DNA of 64,000 nucleotides from Beta vulgaris subsp. vulgaris. Lineage: Eukaryota > Streptophyta > Magnoliopsida > Caryophyllales > Amaranthaceae. The stretch is taken from contig NC_079210.1 of assembly GCF_026745355.1 (NCBI RefSeq), forward strand, positions 11,593,523 to 11,657,522, written 5' to 3'. Below the pieces are notes generated by a model. It searched no databases. It saw only the letters and a list, made by a program, of their open reading frames with translations, and was not told the DNA's origin. Every line of letters begins with the position of its first letter. The stretch's first letter is position 1. Made by a program: the position numbers and the translations under genes. Positions 51,052 through 62,889 of the stretch are shown piece after piece.

Positions 51052-54000
51052 CTGCAAACGAATATGATTAAGTTAAAATTTGGAACAAAAAGAATTCATA
51101 AGAAAATTCGTTGAACCCTCAGCAATGTGTGAATATTTTGGCCCCTCAGGGGAGGGGGTGTTGATGAAAAGGGGCAAGGAACCTATCATTGCCTTTGATG
51201 GTACTACCAAGCATTGATGAAATGGGGAGACTGTCAAATGCATGCAGCCTTACCCACACAATTACAAAAGAAGCCCATTTAGCTTAAACCTACAATTGCA
51301 TAGGAGCTTTTTCCATAACTAAAGAGCAATTAAACTAAATGACAGCCACCGGATTTTAACTACAACAACTGTAGATCCTTACCTCCATTTTGCTTTTTAA
51401 AATTTTTCAAGTTCCCACAGACCTAATTATAATATCTTCTGATCATTCATATTACCCTCCATTCAAGACATCTTTCACCTTCCTCAACTTCTGAAAGCTC
51501 CATGATCCTAACTCTCCGCTCCCAGTGAATCATTTGGTCGATGTTTCACATGTCCAAGCTAACTCAATATCCACAAATCCAACCGTCTTCCAAATATTAT
51601 TCCATTCCAATTTCTATCTCATAACGTGTTCCTACACATCCATCTCAATTCATTTTTACCTCATCTTCCTAATATGATCCATACTAAATGGCCAATGCCT
51701 AACAATTAAACTCGTATGATAACGTTGTTCTTATAGCCATCCTAAAGCAATTTTCACTTCAATCAATTGTTTAAGAGCATTAATGTATTCACTTCTTAAG
51801 CGATACTAGCCAAATAATACGAATGCTTCAGAGTCTCATGTTATGCACTACTATATTAGTGGGACTATATTTGTAAGGTAATGAGAAGGTCGGACTATTT
51901 ATGAGAATTTGTCGGAAAGAAGGTTAAATTTGACGGTGTTTATCAAGTCTCTAGACTCGAGCAAAAAAAAAAAAAAAGGCAACCATCAGTTTTTTCCCCT
52001 GATCAAAACCAAGGCTCAAAATCTGTTAAGCACATAGCAATATCATCCATTACAAAGACCATGCATCATTTAGAAATTCATAAAGCCACGCCCTCCCTTC
52101 TGCAAGCGTGAAAACTTCCTCTATTACCTTCCCTATGCATATAGGATAAATCGCACGAGAGAAAAGATTCAATCAAATTTACATCCAGAATCAGAACACA
52201 AAAGTACCTATAACCCTTGTTCCAGTTCTTGAGCTAAGGTATTAAAAGTACATTACTGTCACTGGGACTAGCTTTCGAACACAAAAACTCTTGTGGGGGG
52301 AGCCCAAACCTAACAGCCATCACTATCCTGAAGACAAAAATCATCCTCATAACTTATACCAGCCGCAGCCCCAGAGCTATTACATACCCAATATCATTGC
52401 CAATCACCACTCCAATATCCCACTGTCCAATTTGGTGGTGCGTCCACATTTAACTTGGAATACTGTGGTGAGGAATGCAATTATCTGGTAATGCCAGATT
52501 GAATTGTGTTCACAACTGTTTCCATTTTGTTAACACTGCTAGAATGTGCTATGTTAGGATCCACCTTATCAAAGACCCCACTACACCTTTCCCTCCAAGA
52601 AACCCATATTGTAATCATAGCCATTTTTTACCAAACCTTGTGCTTCGCAATTATTAGAAGCATGTCCAACAAGCAAAGATAGCCACCAAACCTTATAAAT
52701 GACAGTTTTCTGCTATGTTCTTACGCCGCTAATAGTTCTGTATCAGATATCTCCAATTAAGAGTGGAGACCGGATCACTCTTCAGTCTTCATACAGCAAT
52801 TGAGTTTAAAAAACATTTGCACATGACAAGAAGAATTATTGACACTAATAGCTGTTAGAGATTTCTTTCTATATATGCAAGTAAAAGTTCTTAGAAGCTG
52901 AATGCTTTAATTATGGTACATGATTTTACAGAAGTTAATCCAAGTAAAAATGCATGTCTCAAAAAAGTGGCCATAGATGATTCTCTGATAATCACAAAGG
53001 GAAAGAAAAACCAATCTAACAGGCTTCCAGAAAATAAAGTGTAAAGAAAATTCTACTAGTCAATTCCAATGCTCATCAAGAAAAGAAATACATGCAAACA
53101 TGCAGCATTATACAAACAAACTGCCAGAAGTTGACATCATATACATCATCTTACCCCATCGCCAGCAGCAAAAAAGCTGACAGCTTGATGATTGCGGAAT
53201 CTACGTTTGACTAATATAGCATATATATCAAGGACCGCCAGTGAAAGGCTCCAGATAATCTGCAAGCCAGAAGCTGCAACGAGGTAGCTGGTAGCACAGA
53301 TAAACACCCTGTGTTATTAAAATAATCCAGAATCTTGCTGATCTCGTATTAGAACACAATTACGTCAGATAAAAGAAAGCACTGAAGTTTATTGCAAAAA
53401 GTACATTAAGTAGATTTGACAAAAACATTTAAGCTATATGATCTTTAATGAACATTCGTGACAGAGTATGTTCTTCCTCTTTTCTACAGCCCCACACTAG
53501 TATGGCCTTAACATAAGCAGCAAGGAGCAAAGCGGGAAAGTCAGTTGCTAGAGAAGCTGGAAAAGGAAATTGAAGATATGATAATCAAACCACCTACTCG
53601 CTTACTTGATTCATAACATATTCTCTTAAATAAGCGGAACCATTTAGTAGGTATTACAATAGGGGAACTTTATTCTCCTGCATTTGTGCATCTATTTCTG
53701 TTAGGCACTAATAAGCTTATTATAACCTTATACAAGTCAGTTTCATTATGAATAAGAGGCAAGCTGAATTACGGTTTAATTAAGCCAGAGCTAAGGACTC
53801 TCTCTTAAAGAATTATAAGGTGAGGCTCCTATCTAATGAGTTTCTGTATTTTGCTTAACAATAGCTCCTAATCACGAGTTAAATTAAAGAAAGCTAGGGT
53901 GGAGTCGAAAGATTTTCCCATGAATCTGCCGGCAACGCATATCTATCTTTAATATTTGTTGATATAGTAGATTTAATACTCTTGAATAAACAGATCATAA

Positions 54001-57000
54001 AAGCCTCTCTAACTTACCTTCTAAGACAACCTTGAAAGCTCAATATACCTCAAGCCTCACTAACCCAATTCTTCTTAAAGGTACTATAAGTTGCACTACA
54101 TTGGTGGTTGAAATGGTAGATCATCCAGAATAAGTACACAATTCATAAGAATTTAACTCCAGTCAACTTAGTCAGCTTTTTCACATTGTGTAACAATATA
54201 CTTTCACAAAAGCAAAATTGGATCTTTTCTAACAATCACAGTAATAACAAACTCATGGAAGACCCAGAACTCCAAGCAAGCAGAAAGGTTAAAATGGATG
54301 GCAGACAATAATTTAACTAACATAAACCAAAACAGTTGCCTTAAAATTAACATGGTTCATCCGAACTCCAGTTGGTTCAATAATTCAGCTCTTCATGAAT
54401 AGCACGCATCCGTACCATACCAGCCGTAAGTAAATGGGAAAAAAGTTCCCTTTTTATGGAACTGACGACTTTCTATGCAGTTTGTTTGACTTTATTTTGT
54501 AACTAATTGACAGTCTGACACAGGCGGATCTACGATACTTGGTGGGGCGCCAAAATCAACCGACCCAAGTAAACCTCCCATATCAGTATATCACTACATG
54601 ATTTAGTTATACTTAATTCATTCTGTAAAATGCTCTTTGTACACTAATATTTTGGGTCCTATCTATTATATAAGAACAACAAAAATTAACCAAGTACATA
54701 AAGACCCTTGTATACAAATTTAACGAATCCAGTGTACTCCCAAGTGTATACTGTAAAGTGACCAACTGCACATCATACACCAATACCATTTTATGCTCAT
54801 TCGTTTATCTGCTCATTTAGCATCTGGACTCCAGATAAAATTAAAAAACGTTTGGTGAGCCAAATGCACATACGATAAAATCGAGTGTATTAGAAACTGT
54901 AAATTGATCAATAAAGTAATGATTTCATTGATGGTGAGAAATTGAATGACATTCAAACTTTATATTATTAAAGTAGAGTATTTTATATTTAAAATAATAT
55001 CTTAGTATCATATTTAATGGAAGTGATATAGAAATTCATTTTTTAAGAAAACTAATATGTCGAGTCGGACATAAGAAAAAATATATAAAATCAAGAGATT
55101 GATTATAAAGAGGAGGAGAAAATATAACATGGCATGAACTCAATTGGACATCAACCGGATAGATTGCGGTAGTAAGATGCATTAATTAATAAGGATGAAA
55201 GCCCTAAAAAAATTTAAGGAGGATGAAAGATTGAAACAAACTGATTGTATAAGGAGAAAAACAGAAAAAGAAAATATCAGAGGCCTTGTGCCGAGGCTTA
55301 AATCACTGCTAAAATGTTCTAGCATGGCAAGCTTGCCACATCAACTTTACCACTGGAGCAAAGTATTCATTCATGGATAAAAGTGCACCGAAGGTTTTTA
55401 TATTATAAAATTGGCATCTGGAAATCTTTGAAAGAAAACAGAAAAAAATTGGTGAAATCTGAAATATAAAAATAAAATAAAAAACAGGTGTGGCATGTGA
55501 CAACCAGGACTGTAAACAGATCCACCTCCAGACTGACATAGTCAAAACATCTGACTCAAGAATTTGCCTCACACCCTCTTTGGTTTCAATTTCAGAGGAG
55601 CAGAACAGTCAAACATAATTACATTGCAATGCACTAGCTGTTAAAAGAAGAGGTCACAATACATGCACAAAGCTACAAATAGAATCCAAACATATAATTC
55701 ACTCTTCCTTACACGTGAGGAATTTAACCGATGTCAAACAACACAAGATTTGATTCATTTGTAGGACAAGAACGGAAACATTAGCACACTACCTGCTATA
55801 AGTACAATACACACACATACACAAGCTTTACAAAATTAAATTAAGATAGGGCAGAAATAGAGATAATAGGCAAAGTGTTTCCAAGTGTGAGTTATCTTGC
55901 TTTAAAAGAGATTGTGGCCCATGAAACAGTAAAAATGACGACCGTAACAGCATTTTAAATCCTCTCTCTCAACCACTCTGTACGAACTAATAGGCCACAT
56001 AGCCCATAAAATTTGTGATATGTTCAAGAAATGAATAGGACTAAAGATCGAAGGAATGCATAAGCATAAAGAGAAGCCACAACTAAAAGAGGCGACAAGC
56101 TAGAATAAGCCAATGGCATTTTACACTCCAGGGACCTGAAGCTCTATGCTATTTTGTTCCATTTGTCAAATCAGTCATTTAATTCTCATATCATATCTCA
56201 GAGTTTAATCGATGTCCACTGACTCTAAGTCCCATATGACATTACAGATCAATTTATGAACGACCAAAAATCAAGAGCTGTAAATAGGTGATAGCAGCAA
56301 GTATGACACACAAAAGAAGCAATGGCAAATAGCAGTATTCTTTGACTCCTCGACTTATAAGCATAGTCCATCATATTAGCAAAGGAAAGTTTATCATGCA
56401 CAGCTGAGGAAAAACTTCAGGAAAGTCCCATTTGTTCTCCAAGGTAAGCACACTATAAACATTGCACCTCCAAAATAATCAAGCAGCACACACAAACCAC
56501 CACCGACTCTATGGGATGTTCGGACAACCGGCATTGACATATCGAATGAGGCAATGACCTTTTTTCCTCCATCCCAATTTTTTTATAACGATGAGGATAT
56601 GTTTGCTTTTATTCTAAACCTCCACAATAATCAATCTTATGTCAGCCCTCGAAACATTCTTGACTGCCTTTGGCTTCTTCATTGGAAATTTTTTCCATTG
56701 GTATTGAAATATTTTGGTTTCACATTCTAATAAATTGCAACAAACATTATTTATGAAATTGCATTCCTTTTCCTCTTCAACCAAAAAAAAAATTAAAATT
56801 GCCTTTCTTGACTCCTTTCCTCTCATTTCCCATTTTTGGTTCTTTTCCCCTACTCTTGTGCAAATTAAAAGCCCCCGTAAGTAACAATAATGTAGTGAAA
56901 ATTATTCTTCTCCGATTTCTCAATTTACACCGAGATGGCCGCATAGCGTGACATAACACGCCATATGTAATTTCTCAACACTATGACCAACACCACAATT

Positions 57001-58548
57001 CTTTTCTATCGGTAGAGTTAGCAAATGCATAAGCCCCTGCCGATTATGAAAAGCACATATTGCCAACACCCAATTTTTCCCACCAAGGAAAACAATTTAT
57101 ACCTAACTAAACAAGCACAATTGTAGCTGACGAAATGTGATTCTCCCTGTATAACATGCAAAGCGCAAACTCTTGACATATGAGCCTTTGCCACTGAGCT
57201 AAAGGACAATATTTAAGTCCATTTCCCAACCAATACATCTGCAAGCATCGGGAGACATGTAACATGTACCCTTTTTACCAAATTTTACAGTTTATATATG
57301 CCTAACAGCACACTTGACCTTATAGGAAACACTCTAATAACTGGAATAACATTGTACATGATCGCATCGCAATCCCTCACCACGCTCTGTCATTCTTCTT
57401 TCAATTTGTGAACAGTATAACAGCAAAATAACACTATAAAGAGAGGTCCAGTAGATATGGATATCTTGAAGAAAACCAACTAATACCGCACTTCACATAA
57501 CAAGAAATTTACCCCCAGTCCCCACTCAATTCCAAGAAAACTACTTACATCAGAATCATTCTTTCAATTTAACGTCAGACCCAAAAAAATGGAAAAAAAA
57601 AGTCCCTAATTCACAATATAGCTCATTTCCCTCCAATTAAACAAGTTGCCTGACCATGTCATAGATGGCCTTCATCCCAACCTCATACAATTCTATCTTC
57701 CTCATAAGAAACATAAGCTCAAGTGGAATGGGTCACAAGTGGTAATCATAGGCTCCTTTGCCAATGTTACCTATTTTCTAGTTTGTTCCATTAATATGGT
57801 ACCATCCTCATGTTGATTGTTTCCTTGACAGCAACGCGATAAGCCTCCATAGTCTATTCAATTCACACAAAAATAAAACAATGCAAGGTTGACCCCCCCC
57901 CCCCCCAAAAAAAAAAAAAAAACAAAAAAACAATACAAAAATTACAAAGAGCATGCAAATGTGAATCAAATTAGTTTTCCACAAATCAAAGCTCTACCTG
58001 TGAGAAATTGGTTCTATTGTAGCCAATCAATAGAATAATTCATCAATTCTCCCCAATCTTTCCAATAAAAAAGAAATCTTCACCCACATATACAAATTAG
58101 ATTAATAAAATCATTTAAAGCAACAACATGCAGATCAGACAGTATGCGACTTGTACCCACCAAAATTAGAAACTTGAACAAATTCCACATACCCACAAAA
58201 AATTCCACATACCCACGAAAAAAAACCACATACCCAAAAAAAAAATCCACATACCCACAAAAAAATCCCACATACCCATCACTAAATCAGAAAAAAAAAA
58301 ATCAAAAAAACAATAATGAGAAGGAAAAATTACCGAAAAGCAGTAACTGAAGGGAAATCGGAGGTGGTGGACATGATAAGAAGAGCTCCAATAGCGAAGA
58401 AAGATTGAAAAAGACGCAGCACAAGACCACCAGGTGTACCCGCCATGCCTTGAAGATCTTTCATTCTGACTCTGGGTCCTGGTTGTACTCCCACGTTCTC
58501 GATTGATGGCGGCGGCGCTTCCACCGGGTGCACCGCCGGCCGGCTCAT
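50860..58548 (-). CDS. CASP-like membrane protein, 5A type (CASPL5A-like), three exons
   Basis: Exons at 58548-58334, 53287-53155 and 51051-50860 join to a 179-residue protein, the normal length for CASPL5A proteins. N-terminus [14 protein letters not shown], then the conserved [19 protein letters not shown]; four membrane segments (residues about 44-64, 72-94, 114-136 and 148-170 by eye). CASP-like proteins are plasma-membrane proteins related to Casparian-strip scaffolds and MARVEL proteins; members of group 5 have no well-defined substrate. All splice sites are GT-AG, and phases 2 and 0 agree with the frame. No stops or shifts: the only gene here that looks functional. Introns of 5.0 and 2.1 kb are repeat-poor compared with the surroundings. 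Confidence 0.9.
51052..53154 (-). other. CASP-like gene intron 2
   Basis: 2.1 kb, from donor GGG|GTAAGA (53154) to acceptor TTTGCAG (51052). AT-rich, no recognised element; an A-run of ~15 at about 51964-51979. Confidence 0.8.
53155..53287 (-). CDS. CASP-like protein, exon 2
   Basis: 133 nt after a CCAG acceptor. The split codon (CG + C) gives Arg in F-R-Y, where many relatives have Cys or a similar residue. Then [20 protein letters not shown] (second membrane segment), [19 protein letters not shown] and AAGDG. The basic KRRFRN loop and GDG are conserved in the family. Confidence 0.9.
57893..57923. repeat. poly-C/poly-A tract
   Basis: About 15 C followed by about 17 A, in intron 1. Such tracts are mutation- and assembly-prone. 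Confidence 0.85.
58185..58275. repeat. intronic minisatellite, ~18-20 bp unit
   Basis: Five copies of a word like CCACATACCCACAAAAAA with variable A-runs, 50-150 bp from the exon 1 donor. Confidence 0.85.
58334..58548 (-). CDS. CASP-like protein, exon 1
   Basis: ATG at 58548; 71 full codons plus two bases. Encodes the cytosolic N-terminus ([20 protein letters not shown]) with VQPGPRV, the conserved [20 protein letters not shown] and first membrane segment [20 protein letters not shown], then VTAF. The start is the first ATG in frame and gives the canonical family N-terminus. Confidence 0.92.
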
Positions 58549-59012
58549 TTTATTCTGATTCTGCTGATTAATATAAAAGTGTCATATCTTTTGGTAATTG
58601 GTAATTGGATTTTGATTAATTAAGAGGAGAAATGAAGATGATGGGTAAGAGGAGGGAATTGATAAAAGTTAGTAGAGTCGACTGGAATGTTGGTAAAGGT
58701 TGATGTGCTCACTGAGAAGGAACAACGAAGGGCTGTGGTGTGGTTGTGCGAAATTTTAGAGGTGGGAAAAGTAGAATGTGAGGGTGGGCGCGTGTTGGAG
58801 TTTTGGTAAAGTAGTCGGATTCTGAATGTAGACCTTGCTCACCCTTTCTTTCTTTTTTTTTTTTTTTTAATTCGGTAATTAACTGGTCCAAACCGCTCAA
58901 AGAGGGGGATCTCAACTCATAAGAAAACATCCAGAGATTGGAAACTAGAGATTTATACCCACAAGCATAAATCCACACAAATACCTCAACCATGAGGTTG
59001 GAAGGTGAGAGT
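58549..59012. promoter_or_regulatory. 5' region of the CASP-like gene
   Basis: About 460 bp between the start codon and the hAT-like element. On the - strand TTTTATATTAATC at about 58570-58582 is a possible TATA-like or leader element. A T-run at 58852-58868. No exact transcription start can be given. Confidence 0.4.
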
Positions 59013-59020
59013 GTTCCAAC
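59013..59020 (+). other. hAT-like target duplication, left copy
   Basis: GTTCCAAC, repeated exactly at 60342-60349. Confidence 0.92.
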
Positions 59021-60341
59021 TAGGGGTGTTAATGAGCCAGGGTGGCTCGCAAACTGTTCGAGCTCGGCTCGGTCAAAGCTCGATCAAAGCTCGGCTCGGG
59101 AGGGCTCGACTCGAGTTCGAGATCGGCTCGTGACCTTAGCGAGCCGAGCCTGAGCCTAGTAGAGTTCGGCTCGTAAGTTCGCAAACATGTTCGTAAAATG
59201 TTCTAAGATAGGCTTTATGTAAAAAAGTATTGTCCCACATCGATAGAAAAAGTAAACACCAACTTTGTTTTTCCTATATAATCTTATTACCCTTTAAATT
59301 CATTATAATTCTTGTTTGATTTGTCTTATTTTATAATGTTGGACAATCAATAAATATGCAAAGCCTAGAAACTTGGATTAGCATAAAATTAATTCTTTTA
59401 TTATATATAATTCTATCACCTTTCTTCTACCCATATTGGGAATATGAGGAATAATGCACAGTGTTTGTGAATTGTGAATTATTTAGTTAAGTTTTATAAG
59501 TCCCACATCGGTGAGACAAAAGCAAAATTTTACATCTCCAAATATAAAATGTGCATGATATGGAAAACAACTACAACCCATCTCTTCTTGGTGCCCGTTG
59601 TAGAGCCTAAGTGGGTTTCTTTGTTGGGATTTTGAAAGTCCCACATTGGGGAGGAAGCAAGAGTAACAAGGGACCTTTTGTATTTAATGGATGGTTTTTG
59701 GGCTTGTCATATTTAATGAAAATTAGCCTAACATCCATAATTATGAAGAGTTTGACAAAACATAATGTTAAGCTTATTTAGCTAAGGTTTATAAGTCCCA
59801 CATCGATGAGGCAAAACCAAAACTTCATATCTCCAACTATAAAAGGCGCATGATAGAAAAATCTAAAGCACCCATTTTTTCTTTTTCTCGCTGCTCACTA
59901 TAGAGCCTAAGTGAGTTTCTTTGTTGGGATTTTAAAAGTCCCACATCGGGGAGAAAGCAAGAGTAATAAGGGACCTCTTGTATTATATATGGGGTATAGA
60001 TAGGAGTAGAATGTATGGTTGTTGGGCTTGCATTATTTAATGAAAATTAGTCTGACATCCATACTTATAAAAAGTTTGGCAAAACATTGGGTTATATCTA
60101 AAGTCTTGGATAATGTTAAGCTAAATTTTCTTTCAATTTTTAAAATTTTAATTTCACGAGCCAAGCTTCGAGCCGAGCTTCGAGCCGAGCCGAGCCTGGT
60201 TTTGTTCGTTTCGAGCTCGAGCCGAGCCTAATTTTTTTAGGCTCGACGAGCTTCGAGCCGAGTCGAGCTCGAATTCATTCATTCTCGAGCCGAGCTGAGC
60301 CTAGGTATGTTCGGTCTCGGTTCGGCTCGTTAACACCCCTA
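59021..60341. mobile_element. non-autonomous hAT-like element (1321 bp)
   Basis: Ends TAGGGGTGTTAATGAGCC and, from the other side, TAGGGGTGTTAACGAGCC: 18-bp inverted repeats with one mismatch. Perfect 8-bp duplications flank it. Just inside both ends are dense arrays of GAGCTCGGCTCG/CGAGCCGAGC words in opposite orientation (59035-59175 and 60155-60330), likely transposase-binding arrays. The middle has two ~285-bp direct repeats. No transposase. 8-bp TSD and TAGGGGTG ends fit the hAT superfamily. Confidence 0.9.
59489..60105. repeat. two direct repeats of ~285-330 bp inside the hAT-like element
   Basis: Unit 1 (59489-59772) and unit 2 (59773-60105) both carry TATAAGTCCCACATCGRTGA, GAGCCTAAGTGRGTTTCTTT, GTTGGGATTTTRAAAGTCCC and TTTAATGAAAATTAG. 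A partial TCCCACATCGAT also lies at 59233-59244. Confidence 0.85.
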
Positions 60342-60349
60342 GTTCCAAC

Positions 60350-60640
60350 CATTCGGCTGCCACATGATTCTCGCCTTGCTCGCCCTTTCAGCTTAAGGTA
60401 AATTTTTTAAAAAGGAGAAAAAAGAAGTTAGCATCGATTTAACAACAAATGTCATTGAGTATATAGGGAGCCATTTTTATAGGATACTAATTTTTCATAC
60501 TTGTTCAACTTTAAAATGAACTAGCTTTACTAAATGATAAGCAACAAAGTTACCATCTCTTTTAATAAAGACCAAGAAAGTTGTTTAAACGAATTACTAA
60601 CCGAAAAAATATTATTCAAGATAAAATCAAGATTCGAAAG
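60350..60640. other. no gene; LINE 3' flank
   Basis: AT-rich DNA continuing the target of the hAT-like element. No ORF or repeat ends seen. Confidence 0.4.
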
Positions 60641-60960
60641 AAATAGAGGCATGCTTCGAGAGTTGGTTGATCACAACTTGACAATCTGATTGCAATATAG
60701 CCTCTCCAAGACCATAGTGTCAACCGAGCCGAACCGCAAAAGCAACAGCCTTAACTTCAGCTATTTCAGGCGTCTAGAAAGCCTTCACCTGACGGGTGGC
60801 TGCAAAAAGTACCTGACTGCCTGATTTACGAGCAATGACCTCGATGCCAGCCCAGCAATCCATTGACAGTGATGCATCTGCATTGAGTTTAATAACTGCA
60901 GCTGGAGGAGCAGCCCATGTTTTAAGAATAGTGGGCGAAGAACCTACGCAAGCGTAGTGG
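60640..60960 (-). pseudogene. LINE C-terminal RNase H (RVT_3)
   Basis: The - strand reads LNADASLSMDCWAGIEVIAR, then ATRQVKAF, a stop, TPEIAEVKAVAFAVRLG, then ILQSDCQVVINQLS. NADAS...G...E..A...A...SDC..V is the RVT_3 RNase H pattern (D, E and D catalytic residues present). Two or more stops interrupt it. Confidence 0.75.
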
Positions 60961-61500
60961 TAGATTTGCTTAGTGTATCGACCCTACTCTTCGAAGAGCC
61001 TTGCAACTTGATCAATAATCACACGTTGGGGTGTGATGTCCTCGATAAAAACCAGCTTATCCCCTCCCCCCCCCCCCCCAGCACCCAAGCAAGAGACATA
61101 TCTTTTTGTCTCACTTGGATCGATTTATTGTAAGACACAACAAGTTCACACATTCTCAAAGTTATGGCTTGCGCAAAAAGGGAAACACAACCACATGCCT
61201 TTCAGATCTCCACCACATGAGGACGTTCAGAAATGGCATGTGCCATAGTTTCATCCTCCCCACACCCCCAAGGACATGCAGCGTCCTCAATGAAATGGTG
61301 ATGGCGGGCTGGAGGAGAGCTCGAATTGAGAAGAAGTTAGTGCAAATTCTCCAAAGTCAATGTCGCCTTTTGGGATAGCCTTCGGGTTTAAAATATCAAC
61401 CCAAGCTTGATGAAAAAAGATCAAGATTCCCTCCTTCCTCAAGCATGTAGGTCGTCTTGACAAAGTAGTCACCATTCTTTTTAAGCGCCCAAGTCACCAT
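60961..61500 (-). pseudogene. LINE zf-RVT remnant
   Basis: In broken - strand frames near 61300-61090: SLGVWG, ETMAHAI-like, then VVEIWKACGCVFPFAQ, resembling the zf-RVT 'C....E....H....C..A..IW' block. A C-run of about 14 (61063-61080) lies inside. The + strand frames at 61033-61378 are shadows. Confidence 0.5.
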
Positions 61501-62190
61501 TATACTGTAAGCGCCCAAGTTGCCATTTTTTGTAAGCATCATTCATATTTGTTGAGTATATCAACTATTTATGCACATTCCTGTTGGATGGCTCTAATGA
61601 AAAGGAGACTTTTCATCTATAAAAAGATATGTGAAATTTCTGGACCACTATGACTGACTTGGCGCCATCAATCAATCTCTCCTTAACTTTACTATGTGTC
61701 ATTTTAGAGAAAGCATCATCAATCAAAATAAATAAATACGAAGATAAAGGGTGTCCTTATCGACGCCCTCTAGCATGTGTAACTTAACCACATACACCTC
61801 CATTAATAATGAAGGCATAGGAGACTGAAGATACACAATTTATAATCAAATTGACCCAACACCCATCAAAACCCATAGTCAAAAGAAGCTTCCTGAGAAA
61901 ACCCATTCAATCATAAAAGAAGAGTTACTCATGTCAAAATTCATAGCAACAGTGCCTTTCCTACCACGGAAACGATGCTTCATAGAATGAAAAACTTCCA
62001 TAGTAATAATATCATTATCTGTTATGAGCCGACCATGAACAAAGGCATTATGGTTCTCTGTAGCAATAAAAGGCATAAACTCCTTCAATCTGATCATAAT
62101 TGCTTTAGAAACTAGTTTATAGAGCACGTTACACAAAGTAATGGGACGGAATTCAGTAGCGTTAGTAGGCTCTTTGACTTTAGGAGTCAA
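61500..62190 (-). pseudogene. LINE reverse transcriptase fragment
   Basis: 62190-61879 reads TPKVKEPTNATEFRPITLCN, VLYKLVSKAIMIRLKEFMPF, NHNAFVHGRLITDND and VAMNFDMSNSSFMIEWVF: RT blocks 1-3, with A(F/Y)DRVEW altered to SFMIEWVF. Further RT blocks are only traces in stop-rich frames down to about 61600; the YADD/FADD motif was not found, so it is lost or unrecognisable. Confidence 0.75.
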
Positions 62191-62820
62191 AGAAATGTTA
62201 GTTCTATTTACACTAGCATGAGAAATAGAATAATCAAGGATATTACTAATAAATTAGTAACATCATCACCCACAAAATGTCAGACTCTTCGATATAAGAT
62301 AGCATGCATACCATTAAGCACAGGGGGTTTACAAAGGTGTATATGTTGTAGAGCTCCATGTATCTCATCTTTTCATATTAAAAAGGTCGAAGAAGCTCAT
62401 AGTTACAGTCAAATGGCCGATGGGAGTAACATAGCGTAGCACATCCCTAATACTTTGCTCAGAGGGAGAAGAAGTGAAAATATTGCTAAAGTAGCTTGTA
62501 AAAATGCTTTCCCCCTTCTCCTCCTTATCACACCAATGCCCCTGATCATCAAACAAACCCTTGATATAATTCCGTTTTCTCCTTTGTGAAGCTTTATGGT
62601 GAAAGTATGAAGTATTCTTGTCTTCATCACATACTTCCGCTACTCTAGATCCCAAATACCAATAAGCTTCATGTTTTTCATTCAAATCATCAACCTTCTT
62701 TTCAATTTCTGCACAAGTATTACAATTCTCCTTAGAAATTGGGAGCTTTTGAATTTCATGTAATTCTTTTTCTACTTGATGCTCACAAGTTTTATTGAAT
62801 TTCACACCACCAAATTGCAA
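62191..62820 (-). pseudogene. LINE ORF2 linker between endonuclease and RT
   Basis: A 151-codon - frame: AYWYLGSRVAEVCDEDKNTS, YFHHKASQRRKRNYIKGLFD, IFTSYFSNIFTSSPSEQS. 'W...GD.NT.FFH..AS.RR..N.I..L' is the universal plant LINE linker, here with EDKNTSYFH. Followed by broken sequence into RT. Confidence 0.85.
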
Positions 62821-62889
62821 GCCATTGACCCAACATGCATAGTAATATCTTCACCAACAGAGCTAGCCCACACCTCATGAACAATGCCT

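Larger units (their letters stand above)
53288..58333 (-). other. CASP-like gene intron 1
   Basis: 5.05 kb, donor CG|GTAATT at 58333, acceptor CCAG at 53288. Mostly AT-rich unique-looking sequence. Contains a C-run/A-run (57893-57923) and a minisatellite (58185-58275) near the donor. Short open frames inside (for example 55195-55380, 56614-56826) have no family features. No complete transposon was recognised. Confidence 0.8.

Noticed and set aside
55195..55572. Small ORFs on both strands
   Set aside because: Within intron 1 of the CASP-like gene; no family features.
61033..61378. Two overlapping + strand ORFs
   Set aside because: Antisense of the decayed LINE zf-RVT region, partly made by a C-run.
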